Shown piece after piece: positions 44,800 to 57,119 of a stretch of 64,000 bases of DNA (its first letter is position 1; every line of letters starts with the position of its first letter). This DNA is from Gnetum montanum (lineage: Eukaryota; Streptophyta; Gnetopsida; Gnetales; Gnetaceae): the NCBI GenBank assembly GCA_015680685.1, contig MNCI01010025.1:143987-207986 (forward strand), written 5' to 3'. Both the position numbers and the translations under genes were made by a program. Below the pieces are notes generated by a model. It saw only the letters and a list, made by a program, of their open reading frames with translations, was not told the origin of the DNA and ran no database searches.

Positions 44800-46760
44800 G
44801 ATGTTTGGAAAAACAAGAAGTGAAAAACCAATCCCTCACCTACACATCCTCTACTAAACCACCACTACCAATATTCATGCATTGAACTCATGGTGCACTT
44901 ATATTTTAAAGGGAAAAAATTTCTAGTAATGCTAGGATGGTGGGAGTTTCAAAATCAAGGAAAAATGTGAATTTTCATGGGCTCCACTAGGCACCTCCCA
45001 AGCAATGGGGTTTGAGGCCTAAATCCCCTCTATGCTATTGTTTAACACCCATGAAGTCTAGAAAAACATCTTTTGACTTAGAATCCCCCTCACCCATAGT
45101 GGTTAGAATGGATCTTAAGTTGGTCCTAGCATTTGACACCTTACACAAGAAAACTTGAACTTCCCATGCCAAATTTAGTAGTTGAATTTGTACACTATCA
45201 AACACCAAGTCTAAAGAGAGGTAAAAACCCTTCATGCCACCTTTCATTTTGGGAAAAAACACTGAGAAAGGGTTCATCCATGGTGGCTAGAATTACTCAA
45301 GAGGATATGACATCCATAAGCATAAACCAAACTATATTTCAACCTTAGAATTAACTCCTAAATCCTAAAACCTCTGTGGAAGCTTCCAATAGCTTTGAAA
45401 CCTAATCAAAACTAATTAAAAGTGTTGTAAATAATGGATTTTAATGGAGCCACACTAGGGAGAATGACCTCCATGCTAGCCAACATGGTCCCTATGTGAT
45501 TGAAATGGGTGTAACCACAAAATACCAAAATTAACCCCTAATTTAACACATTATGACACTAACACCTCCCTAGAATCTTTGGTAGCCAAATAGCAATAAA
45601 ATACAAGTCAAAATTCATGTCAAACACCTTTTCCACATTGAGTAAGGCTTCAACCATGCTAGCCAATGTGGGTCTAGCATGGATACCATAAACAAAAGCC
45701 CTGGGAAGCTCAAAAATGCATTAGATTGACCTTAAATTATAGCACCTTGACCTTAGGACCCTACTAGAGCATTCAAATGCAATAAAATGCTAGAAAATGA
45801 GATAAAATTTTAGAAAAGCTATCATCCACCTTCCACTTATGCTAGGATCATTCTGGCTAGCATGGCCCAAGTATGGATGACTACAAAAAATATCAAAAAA
45901 TATTCAAAGTTGTTGGTTTTGATGTCAAATCTTAGATTTTGACACCAAAAATCCTAGGAACTCAAGTACTTTATCAATTTGATCCTAGAACTTACCAAAA
46001 ACTAGTATTTCCATGTAGCCACACTAGGAAACGCTAGAGCCATGGTGGGCAGAATGGCTAAAATGTGGCTAAGGTTTTCTAATAGTTTTGGTAATACATT
46101 GACACACCAAGAATTCTAAAATTTAGCCCAGCAGAGCCTAGGATACTAAGACCTTAAACTAATAGTATTTTAGCCTTATTTCAATCATGAAAGCCAATCA
46201 AAAGCTTATGTCCAAATTGGAGTGATGCTACCCAACATGGCTAGGGGAATGTAACCAAGTCAAATCCTAAACAACCATCAGCCATGGGCATTTACAAGCC
46301 TAAACATCAAACATGGCCACTAGCAAACCTAGAGACATAGAAACTTGGTTAAATTTCCTTTTAAACCAATCAATAACCAAAAAGAAAATGTATCTATACT
46401 AAGAAGTACTAAAGCCATGCTAGCTAGTGTGGCCCCAACATGGGTAGGATCCCTAGCAACGTTTTTATAGCATGACTGTAAATGCTAGGATTCATTTGTA
46501 ACTTTCTAAGCTTCAAAGCAACACTAGAATCAATAAATTTTCTTCCATAATCTACTATGCTAACCATACCTAGTCTCAAGAGTCCAAAACTAATGAAAAT
46601 TAACTTGGAAAATCACATGAGCATCCTATCCATGCTAGGGGTCACCCCAACCATGTTAGCTAGTGTAATTCTAATGTGGGTTACTAGGAAAACATCATTT
46701 TTCCTTTTAAATAGCCTCAAAATACCTTCCATAGGTGCCCAAAATCACCTATTACCATTA
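44800..46760. repeat. Tandem array with about 187-bp period in the E2 spacer
   Basis: Diverged copies of a unit centred on CCATGCTAGCCAACATGG recur near 45280, 45470, 45655, 45842, 46030, 46225, 46415 and 46640, spaced about 185-225 bp. Each unit also carries an AAACCTA/AATCCTA-rich part. E3 carries a reverse-orientation array of the same spacing at the equivalent place. Confidence 0.65.
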
Positions 46761-47687
46761 TAGCCCCTTACCATGGCTTGCTAAGGCCTAAAACATGCTA
46801 CTTTAACCATGTTTCATCATTTTTTTTCACTTGGGCTAGTGGGACCTTGTTTCATGGTATTTTAATTTATTTTGACCTTTTTATGCATTGTTAACATTAT
46901 TATCATTAGTTGACCTCATGCATATTCTACATAACTCCAATTTCATCATATCTATCTTATCCCCTCTATTGTTGCCTATGTTAAGCTCTGTTTAGCCTTT
47001 GATTAGTGTTAGGTGATGGGTTTTAACACTTGACACCATGTAACCATGGCTTGCTAAGGCCTAAAACTTGTAAAATATAATCTTTTTTAACCAATAATTT
47101 TCTTGTTTTATTAGAAATTTTTCAACTTGAATAATTTGGCCTTATTTTTTGGTGTTCCAATTTTTTTTAACCTTTCGTTACATTGATAACTTTTATAAAC
47201 TATTACTACACTTCAATTTCACTTTATTTTTTCCATCATTGACTTAGTAGATCTTGTTTAGCCTCTAATTGCTATTGATTGATCACCATTTAAGACCATG
47301 TAACTATAGCCTACCAAGGCCTTACACTTGCAACATGGCCTACTAAGCCCTAAAATTGGCAAAAATATAACCTTAGTTAATCATGTTTGATCTTATTTTT
47401 CATAATTTCATTATGATTCAACTTTTTTTTGACCTTGTTTGAACTTTATTTAAACCTATGTGACATTTGCTCCATCTTATTTTTCTTCATCTACCTATAA
47501 TAACATTGGTTGACATTGTTTGCATCTTGTTTGAACTTGAAATAACATGTGTTTGAATAATTACTAAGATATTTTATATCATTTTGTCATTATTTATTGT
47601 ATTCTTAGACACATGTCACTTAATGTGCATATGGTTGACAAGTAATACTAGAGTATGGATACATGAGAATGGATCATTTTACTTTTG
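46761..47687 (+). other. E2 spacer, right part
   Basis: CCATGGCTTGCTAAGGCCTAAAAC motifs at about 46770, 47050 and 47310; AT-rich and collinear with E0 8890-9720. It ends in a pyrimidine-rich stretch (CATTTTACTTTTGAG) before RT, like the TTTACCTTTAAG at the same place in E3, so a 3' splice site is plausible. Confidence 0.5.
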
Positions 47688-49367
47688 AGCCCAAGTGGGC
47701 CCCATGGTGATGTTGAATGGTGTATTGATCCTAATTACCTAGATCTTGATCTTGTGATTCTCATCAACTATATAGCTTCTATAGAGAAAAATCTAGAATG
47801 GATTGAAAACCTAGTCAAAACCATTGATCTTGAAGATGGTGACATTACTAAAGACTCTCTATTTGAGGTTCCTATCATGACACACATTGGTAAGGAGAAA
47901 ACATTGAAAGTAACTTCCTCACTAGAATTCCAATAGGTTCAAGACATAAAAAAGGTCCTACAAGACAATATTAAGGCCTTTGCCTAGTCATATTAGGATA
48001 TGCCTAGTCTAGACCCATGCCTAGTGCAACATAACATCATTCTTGATCTTAGCATTAAACTAGTAAAATGAAAGTTTGCAAGATTAGACCTATATTGGCC
48101 TTGGCACTTTTTGATTAAGTCACAAAACTATACCAAGCTAGTTTCATTAAAGCTATTGATAACATAGAATGGATATCCAACATAGTGGTAGTCTCTAAGA
48201 AAAATGAGAGTATACACATTTGCCTCAATTCTAAAAACTAAATAAGGTGACTATAAAAGATGATTTCCCTTTGCCTACTATTGATAAACTTATTGATACT
48301 ACGGTTTTGGATGCCTTATTATCCTTTAAAAATGAATTCTCAGGATACAACTCGATTAGCGTTAACCTAGAGCATCAACTTAGTATAAATTTTATGACCC
48401 TTTGGGGTACCTTTTGTTACACTATGATTCCCTTGGGGCTAAAGAATGTAAGAGAAACCTATAAAAGAGTTATGATGTATATATTTAATGACTATATGCT
48501 AGGTTTGCTTAATGATTACATAGATGATATATCTGTTAAGTTCAATGTGGCTAAACAACCATGCACATGAACTTGACCTTATGCATAAACAATGTCTCAA
48601 GTATGAGCTTAGGTTTAATCCCAAAAAAATGTATCTTTAATGTCAAAATTAGCAAGATTCTTGGATTTGTACCATTTGAAGTAGGGATATTTGTTGATCC
48701 TAATATGGTTAAAGTCATATCCAACCTAGCGGTACCAACTAATCTTAAGAAGCTTCAAGGACTACAAGGTAGATTAAAATTTACTTGTAGATTGATTGCT
48801 AGGGTTACGGTTAAGTTACAGTCCATGAAATACTTTCTTAAGAAAGGATTTCACTATGAGTGGATGGCTCAAGGCTAATAAGCCTTTGAAAACCTTAAGT
48901 AAGAGTTGGCACAACTACCTACGGTCTATTCATTGTAAAAGGATAAATTTTTTTACATCTACCTTACTATCTTTGACACATCTATTATCTCTTTACTTTG
49001 TTAGAAATGGGATGATAAAGCATAATTACCCATACAATACCTAAACCAAGCACTAATTACCTATGAGACTTGATACACCAAGGTGCAGAGGTATTGTCTA
49101 GCCCTAGTCTTCTCATTGAGGAAGTGGAGATACTACATCTTTAGGAGCTAGGTTACTATCATTGGAAAACACATTATACTTAGAGCCATAAAGACTAATA
49201 TCTATAAAAGTAGCTAGATAGCTTTGTGAAAAGACATAACAATAGAATTTAACCTTCATTACATCACCCAAGCCTCAATAAAATCTCAAGTTATAGCCAC
49301 ATAAATCACTACTTTTCTTATTGATGACCATGTAGCCATAGATCCTAAATTCCTTGATGAACATATC
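47688..49367 (+). pseudogene. E2: reverse transcriptase (family 2), split by Copia-like copy 2
   Basis: Ty3/gypsy RT relic. The leading part (47688-48050: GDVEWCIDPNYLDLDLVILI, acidic helix, then HNIILDLSIKLVK) matches E3. The core at 48247-48570 shows IKDDFPLPTIDKLI, FSGYNSISVNLEHQ, GTFCYTMIPLGLKNVRETYK and the catalytic box as YIDDI (48517-48528, with both Asp). The thumb and connection follow at 48561-48878 (NPKKCIFNVKISKILGF, LKKLQGLQGRLKF). Stops and a frameshift before 48247 and after 48540 inactivate it. Homology runs on to about 49362, where Copia-like copy 2 begins; RNase H resumes at 55350. Confidence 0.8.
49363..49367. repeat. Target-site duplication of Copia-like copy 2, left
   Basis: ATATC, against ATGTC at 55345-55349 (4 of 5). 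Confidence 0.6.
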
Positions 49368-50674
49368 TGTGATCTTTTGGTGTGTCAAAACATTAAGGAA
49401 AATGGAGACAAAGGTTGTGTGTATGCTTGTGTGATTATTTTGTTTTTAGGACCATGATTATATGACAAGGAATGCATTAATGTATAAATAAGGAGAAAGT
49501 AATGCACAAGATCTCAAGATCTCATTCAAAAAAGGAAATATGTCCTTAAGAAAGAAAGAGAATTCAAAGAATGTGGACAAACAAAGTTGTTATTGATGCA
49601 TGTGGAAGTGCAAGGTTATGAACAAGGAATTAAGAATTCATCATGTAAGGGAAGGTGATGAAAGACATCTTCAACAAACAGTGGACACCTTGGTAGAATT
49701 GAAAGAAACATAGACAAAGATGTCTCTGTGATATAGTAGACTTCTTTCATTAGGAAAATACATCTTTCCTAGATAACGATGTCTTCACAAAATGAATGCT
49801 AGTTTTAGAAAGATGTGTTTTAGTAGATAAAGATGTCTTTCTAGAAAGGAAGTATGAAGAGTAGTTTCAAAAATATGCCTTTCCTCACATGAAGACATCA
49901 TTCCAAATTGAAGATTTTAGAAAGACATATTTCCTAGATAAAGATGTCTTTGTAGAATAGAGGGTAAATATAGAAATATGTATCAAGCATGAAGAAGATG
50001 TCTTCCATGAGCATCAGCGACCATTAGCTATCCATTGCATGAGTTCTGAGATAGATTTGGAAACATGGTAGTTATAAGAAAACATCGTATACATTGGATG
50101 ATGTATAAGCTCTTGTACTATCATTGTGAAATCAATTTTCAATCATTGTAATTATTGCTGCTCCTCATTGGATTATCATTTGTTCTTATAAAGTGTGTTT
50201 TATCTCAAAGTGAATGGATCAACTAAGTTGCATTCATTCCTCATAATTTTTTTTCTCCCTTATTAACCTATGGGATTGATGTGCTTCCTTTGAAAATCCA
50301 TCTTGATTGAACTTGTTGGGATCCTATGGGATTGAGTGATTAGGTTTGTAGTAAAACACTACTAAGCAAAGCTCAAGACTGTAAAGGTTGTGGAAGCCTA
50401 GAAACCACATTGTAAGCTTAACTAGACCTTGCAAGGTTGAGTGATTAGTGCAATGTCACAAAAATTTGGAGAAGGGCTTGAATAATATATAGGTTGTGGA
50501 CCCTTCAAGCCACATTTAAGAGCAACAAACTCTAGAGGTGTGTTTATCCTCTACCCTCTGAGAGTGGACTAACTAATTTGGGGAGCCATGTTAAATTTGG
50601 TGTGTGTGCTTTATCTCCTAAAGTTTAATTTATGGAAGTTACTCATTTCCCCATTCTAAGTTCAATGATCCATA
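49368..50674 (+). repeat. Family 3 copy 2: 5' LTR
   Basis: TGTGATC...GATCCATA, 1307 bp. The U3 cluster of GACATCTT/AAGATGTC motifs is well kept at 49660-49990. No clear primer site after 50674. Confidence 0.8.
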
Positions 50675-50839
50675 AGTTCTCCTCTTTATGAGATTGTAAA
50701 GTACTCTTCTTTGTCATCATCAACTTCAAGAGTGAAGAATGAAGAGGACATCTTACACAAAGTCACCTATGTTTGATAGATTCAACTTTATCTATTAGAA
50801 AGCTAGAATGTAATGGTTCTTCAAATCCATGAAGTTAGA

Positions 50840-52085
50840 AATGTGGGAGTCAATCCTTAAAGGCTATGCTCTGCCTATTAACAGCTCCATTGACATCATT
50901 AAGTCTTGCAACAAATCGACACAAGAGGAAAATGATAAGTTCATGTTTTATTTACAATCAAAACATTGTTAATATTATGCAATGAATAAATATGAATTTA
51001 ATAGAGTAGAAGGATGTAAAATGGCCAAAGAAATTTTGCAAACTTTAGAAGCTACTTATGAAGGAACATCTATTGTTAAGTAATTAAATCTATTAGTTTT
51101 ACAAAGTAAATATAATAAACTAAAAATGAGATAAGATGAGAAAATAAAGGATTATTTTTCTAGCGCTAATGGTATTATTGTATCTATTAGTGGAATAGGA
51201 AATGATTTACCTAAAAGTGATGTGATCATCAAAATGATTAGAAATCTACAACCAGAGTCCAAAACAAAGGACACAGCTATGGAGGAAATTAGAAATTTTT
51301 CAACTTTGAAATTTGAAGAGATTCAAACTGCTCTCATTGCTTATGAAATAAATCTCATAAGTGAAGGGGTAATTTAAGAAAAACCTATTACTCTAAAGAC
51401 TACCTCCAAGGAAAAGAAGTTAAATGAGCATGATGAGGGTTTTGAAGATGAGATTGCCTTTATCTCAAGGAAACTACAATGATTGCTTATAAGAAAAAAC
51501 AACGAGACATCTCAATAAAGACCCAATATTTTTAAAGATAGATAAAGAGGTAAAATATTTTTGAATGCTCCTAAATTGGATTTCACTTCTATAGAATGTT
51601 AGATTTGTGAAGGAATAGGTCATATGGCCTTTGAATGTCCTAGTGATCCTAGTGATAGCAAGGTATAGCCAAAGAATTGATCCAATGATGAGGAATCAAA
51701 AAATACCAATTTTTATACAAGTTGGAATGATGGTGAGAAAAGTCAACAAGAATCATGTAATTGTTTCTCATATGCATGTTGCTTACAAATGAGAATTCCT
51801 CACATATGGTTGAATATGATGGTAAGTATGATGAAAGGTATAGTGAGTTTAAAGAAGAGATTTTTATTTTACATCATTTGATTAGAAAGGAAAAGAAATT
51901 TTTAATTTCTAAATTGGATTCTATTCATGTTGAAGTGAAAGAAGAGATCTCAGACATAAAAGCTTAGATTCAACAACTAACATCTTTTAATAAAGAATGT
52001 GGCAAGGTTCTAGAAGAGGAGAGTCTTCAAAAATAGCCAAAGAATTTAGAGGGAGCTACACATGAATATTCAAGCTCAAGGATAG
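50840..52085 (+). pseudogene. Family 3 copy 2: Copia-type Gag pseudogene
   Basis: UBN2-type Gag relic, more readable at its N-terminal side than copy 1: LEATYEGTSIVK, KDYFSSANGIIVSISGIGND, SDVIIKMIRNLQPESK and FEEIQTALIAYEINLI appear in order between 51040 and 51365. The CCHC knuckle at 51597-51638 keeps all four ligands (C, C, H, C), but the Trp after the first Cys is TAG. The coiled-coil tail (51790-51960) matches copy 1. Several stops. Confidence 0.75.
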
Positions 52086-54068
52086 TAAATTTTGATAATT
52101 CTAATCATGAGGATAATTCTTTATTCTTTTATAAAAATTATGGTTGTAAGAAAACTAAAGATGATCAAAACAAGATTAATGCTTAGTCTTGTCAAAAAGG
52201 CTTTGGTATGAAAATTGTGAAGGTACTAATAAGTGAGAATGAAGACAAGTGAAATAATGAAAATAATGCAATAAGTGATCAAGGGTTCTATCATAAAGAA
52301 CATAAACAAATGGAGATATCACATACATGATCTAATGAAAGAGAACCTAAAGATAACAAGGTACTTCATGATAGGGGACCTCATCTCAAACTCCATTAAT
52401 CTTCTCTCTTCACTAGCAAACAAGGTAAGTCAAGGTAAGTTTCTATCTCTTTTCTTGCTAGTTAATAAGAATATAATTTGAAAAGTCCAAAATTTTTTGT
52501 CTTGTCTAGATCAAAAAAGTGTCAAAATAATTATTTAGAGCATCACTTAAATTCATCATTGAGTTTGATACAAGTGATTTTCTAAAGATTTTAAGTATAG
52601 TTCTCATAATAATTTTCCTTGGACCTTCATCTTGTAATAATTTTAGTTTAATTTCTTGTCTTGCACTTAATCTTGCTTAATCTGAACTTCTTGTGATGAT
52701 ATGTTTCTATGCTCATATTCTTTGGAATTCTTTTGCTATCTATGAGATAAGAAAATCTTTTGAAAAGCTCTAATTATAGACCTTAGTCTCCACATTTAAT
52801 CTTAATGTTGACTTATAGTATTATTATTTTGGTGATTTACAACATTTATAGTGCTCAAGATAAGTAGAACATGTGTAGGGGAAGCCTATTCCTCATTATC
52901 CATCATCATCTTGGAGGTCACCAATGTAGGGGGAGTCTTTAAAGACTTCACCCAAGAAAAACTAAAATTGCAAGACATTCCAAAATGACCAAGACAAGGA
53001 AATCAAGAGGTTATTTTTATTTTAAGAGGATGCTTGAGTATTAAATTTTTGTTACTTATATCCCTTGGTATAAATGAGGTACATATACATATTTCTGCAT
53101 TAGCATGATTATCATTATTTTTTGAAAAATGGTTATCTTTGTGGCATTACTTTGTACAAAAGAAAATGCGTGTTTCTCTCATGGCTTCCATATCCTTATG
53201 TTCATGTTTTTCAAATTTCTTGTTGAATATAGAGACATTAGTTCTAATGAAATAATTATTTCAAATAGATAGGTTGTTTGTTCGTACATGATCTATATTT
53301 GGTCCCTAGCATCAAATTGTGTGTTGTGTAGCTCTTTGTTTTGAAATAAAAAGAGCAAATATTAATGTATCATTAGCCTACCTATTTGATATTCAAGCAT
53401 AAGTTGAAGCAAGAAATACCAACATTTTCATGAAAAAATGCAAATAGGGATATTATTCCTTACAAATATATGAGAAAGAACATGATAATTCTACTTATGG
53501 AAAAGTATTCCTAATTTTGATTGAGACATACTATGAGTAGTTTTCCTTAAAATGTACTTCCAAGCTCAATGTTTTTGAATTTTGGCATTGCTCATTCCAT
53601 AGTGTGAAGTTGTATTACTCTATTCTTCTTATCATAAAGATATGTCCTATTCTTTTGTTGATGTTTTACAAATATGAAGAATATTATAACATTAAGAAAA
53701 CCCTGCAACTTATTGATTTATAGATAGGTTGCTTGATGTTTAGGGCCTATACTTCACTTCAACCTGTAAGTTGGAATATCACTTGGAAAGCTTGGATTAG
53801 TTCTTGACAAATTCAAGTTAACTCCTAATGGAACTTAATGCTAAAAAATGTGTGCTCTTTAATTAATATTCTTACTTCACTAAATATTTTTTTATTTCCT
53901 TAGGATTATGCTATGATTATTGATTATGCATTTTTTATTGCACTCTCATGATGACTCTTTCACCAGTTTATGTGCCTTATCCTTTTTTCTACTATGAAAA
54001 AAGGGGAAGAGGAGCATGGTTATATTTTGTATGATCACTAATCCACTTTATTAGGTTTTAAACATCAC
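52086..54068 (+). other. Family 3 copy 2: non-coding internal region
   Basis: Collinear with 18298-20445 of copy 1. No pol domain. Confidence 0.6.
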
Positions 54069-54083
54069 TAAAAAGGGTGATAT

Positions 54084-55344
54084 TGTGTTCCTTATTTCAA
54101 AATGTTAAGAAAAATGAAGAAAAAAGTTATGTGTATGGTTGTGTGGTTGTATGATCAAGATGAGATGATAAGGAATGCATTGATATAGAAAAAAGGAGAA
54201 AGTCATCCACAAGGTCTCAAGGTCTCATCCAAAAAAGAAATACATCTTCAAAAAACAAGGAGAATTAAAAAAAATGTGGACAAGCAAAGTTGTGATTGAT
54301 GCATGTGAAAGTGCAAGGTTATGAACAAGGAACAAATAATTCATCATGCAAAGCAAGATGAAGAAAGACATCTTCAAGAAATAGTAAACATCTTGGTAGA
54401 ATTGAAAGATGCACAAAAAAAAAATGTCTCCAAGAAATAGTAAATGTATTTCATTAGGCAAAGATGTCTTCACAAAATGGAAGCTAGTTTCAAAAAGACA
54501 TCTTTCACTAGACAAAGACATCTTCCTTGAAAGGAAGTATGATGAAAAATTTTAGAAAGATGTATTTCCTAAGATGAAGATGCCTTCTTAGAATGAATAT
54601 TTTAGAAAGACTTATTTCCTAGACGAAGAAATCTTCTTAGAATAGATGGTAAATATAGAAATACATCTTCCATGACTATTAGCTACAATTAGCTAGCCTT
54701 TGCACAAGTTCCAAAATGGATTTGAAAACATGAGAACTATAAGAAGACATCATATGAATTGGGAAATGTGCAAGCTATTGTACTCTCATTGTGAAATCAA
54801 TTGTCAATCATTGTAATCATTGTTGTTCCTCATTATATTATCATTTGTTCATTATAAAGTGTGTTGTTCCTCAAAGTGTAAGAATTAACAAAATAGGTTG
54901 CATTCATTCATTGTAATTGTTCTTATCCCTTGTTGTCTTGTGGAGTTGATGTGCTTTTTGTGGAAACACATCTTGATTAAGCTTTTCAAGATCCTACAAG
55001 ATTGGATGGTTGGTGTTGTAGCATAACATTTCTGAGCATAGCTCAGGATTGTAAAGGTTATGAAAGCATAGAAACGACATTCCAATATTGAAAGGATGTT
55101 GTAGGATTAAGTGGTTGGTGCAGCATCACAACACTCTACAGTGAGGCTTGAAGACTTTATAGAATGTCAACCCTTCAAACCAAATTTAATAGCAACAAAC
55201 TTTGAAGGTGTGCTTGGAATCTACCCTTTTTGTGTAGACTACCCATGTAGGGAAATCACATTAAATTCAATGTATGTGTTTTGTTTCATAATTTTTAATT
55301 TTGAGAACCTTTCCATCCCCTTATTCTAAGTTAAATGATCCACA
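54084..55344 (+). repeat. Family 3 copy 2: 3' LTR
   Basis: TGTGTTCC...GATCCACA, 1261 bp, preceded by the purine-rich AAAAAGGGTGATAT. U3 motif cluster at 54230-54670. Confidence 0.85.
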
Positions 55345-55349
55345 ATGTC
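55345..55349. repeat. Target-site duplication of Copia-like copy 2, right
   Basis: ATGTC, one mismatch from ATATC at 49363-49367. Confidence 0.6.
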
Positions 55350-55940
55350 AACATTGTTACAAATGTGACTAAGTGCTATGAAGTGGTTATGCACTTTGAT
55401 GGATGCTTGATAGCCCATGGGGCTAATGCTACTACCATCATAACACTTCTATTTGGTGAAATCCAATCATTTTCTTACAATTTCAAGTTCACATGTACTA
55501 AAAAAATGTAGTAGAATCTGAGGATTAATCAAAGGAATGATGCTAGCTCGTGACCTAGGAAACAAATTCTTAATGATCAAAGGTGATTCACAACTTGTGG
55601 TAAACCAAGTGACAAATGTTTATGCATGTAAGGGTAAACATTTTCAACCTTACTATGACCTAGGAGATAAATTGATGCAATAATTTATGGACATTGCTCT
55701 CCAATACATACCTTGAAATGAAAACACCATAGTTAATGGCATTGCATTGCTAGTTTTTAATGTTATGCTAGATTTGATTATCAAGTTACCTTCCTTAACT
55801 ATGAACTATGCTATTTCCATCATACAAGATGTTGAAGATGACTCCATAGTCATAGTTCATACTACTCCTACAAAGGAGTGTTATGATAGTATCAATCTTT
55901 ATCTTATGCATGGTGAACCTTCACAAGGCCTAACTACTAC
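55350..55940 (+). pseudogene. E2: RNase H domain
   Basis: Degrades the RNA strand of the RNA-DNA hybrid in reverse transcription. Readable: VMHFDGCLIAHGANATTII (first Asp near 55398), then FGEIQSFSYNFKFTCT. After a frameshift near 55505 come EALIKGMMLARDLG-like text and MIKGDSQLVVNQVTNVYACK (about 55580), then DLGDKLMQ and NENTIVNGIA. Continuous with the RT before the Copia insertion and the integrase after it. Inactive owing to frameshift and stops. Confidence 0.75.
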
Positions 55941-55959
55941 TCAACTAAATGTTATATGA

Positions 55960-57119
55960 AAAAGATCAAAATAATATGTCATAGTAGACAATAACATATT
56001 ATGTCAATGGTCCTATTATGACATATTGTTACTATGCTTGGGTAAATCCAAAGCCTACATAGTCCTAGAGCATGTTAATGAGGGTGTCTGTGTGGGACAT
56101 ATAGGACCTAGAGCCATGGTTGAAAAGATCATATGATTAGGCTATTTTTGGCTTTGTGTGAAAAGTGACTATTTGCAGAAGGTCAAAACTTGTAATACTT
56201 GCAAACGACATAGCAATCTTATACATGTACTAGCAACTAAGTTACATACCACTTAGATAACTTGGCCATTTCAATTGTGGGAGTTGGATATCATTCGACC
56301 TATAATGCTTAAGTCTTCTATAGAGCATATCTTTATCATCACTGCAACCAAATACTTTATGAAGTAGGTTGAATCTATTCCTCTAAGAAAGAAAAAATCT
56401 CAACAGGTCTAAAGATTCACACTTGATAACATAGTAGCCTGATTTGGTATACCTATGATCATAGTCAAAGATAATGGACCACAATTTAGTAGAGAAGAAA
56501 TAAAAAACTTTTGTCATTACCTACACATTAATAATTTCTTCTCATTATCATACTATTCTCAAGCTAATGGGAAATTTGAAGTAAGCAATAAGGCCATCAT
56601 AAACTTGCTCATGAAGGCATTAAATAACAACAAATGCAAGTGGAATGAGTGGCTTGTTCATGTCCTTTGGTCCTACCAAACCACATTTTGAACCATAATT
56701 GGTGTATCCCCATATAGCCTTATTTATGATTCAAAAGCTATTTTACCTCTTGTATTATAGGTGCCATAACTCTACATAGCCCTATCAAAGTTCATCAACA
56801 ATGAACAAAATAAGGAGTTTTGCACCATAGATCTAGACTTGGTGAAAGAGCAACATGTATGAATACTTGCTCATGTTTAGCTATATTAGGAGAGGTAGAA
56901 ATGGAAACATTGTCATTACCTAGACAAGCACAAGATCAAGAAAAGAGACCTGGTCCTCAAAGCTATTTGCAAGCATGCAAGCAAATTCTTAGCTAACTAG
57001 GAAGGGCCTTTGTTACTATTAAGGTCTATAAAAATGAATCCTTCATGATAGCAGACATGAATAAGAATGAGTTGGCCAATCTGGTTAATCATTCCTACCT
57101 AAAGCCCTACTACATGTAG
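55960..57119 (+). pseudogene. E2: integrase
   Basis: The HHCC zinc finger is readable at about 56070-56220 (HVNEGVCVGHI, KVKTCNTCKRHSN). The catalytic core has WELDIIRPI (first Asp), DNGPQF (Asp codon 56470-56472) and GKFEVSNKAI (Glu codon 56578-56580), exactly 35 residues apart, so the DD35E triad is preserved. The part 56455-56691 is open. The C-terminal region (WEGPLLLLRS-like, then LKPYYM-like) ends at a TAG at 57117-57119, the natural end by comparison with E1. Several stops elsewhere make it a pseudogene. The element stops here: E3's LTR follows at once in the opposite orientation. Confidence 0.8.

Larger units (their letters stand above)
49368..55344 (+). mobile_element. Family 3 copy 2: gag-only Copia-like LTR element
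   Basis: A 5977-bp insertion in the E2 pol gene between RT and RNase H. Alignment with E3, which has no insertion, fixes the borders to within a few bases. LTRs at 49368-50674 and 54084-55344; gag at about 50840-52085; about 2 kb of non-coding DNA; polypurine tract at 54069-54083. No pol, as in copy 1, which shows that gag-only is the family state and not chance loss. Confidence 0.85.
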
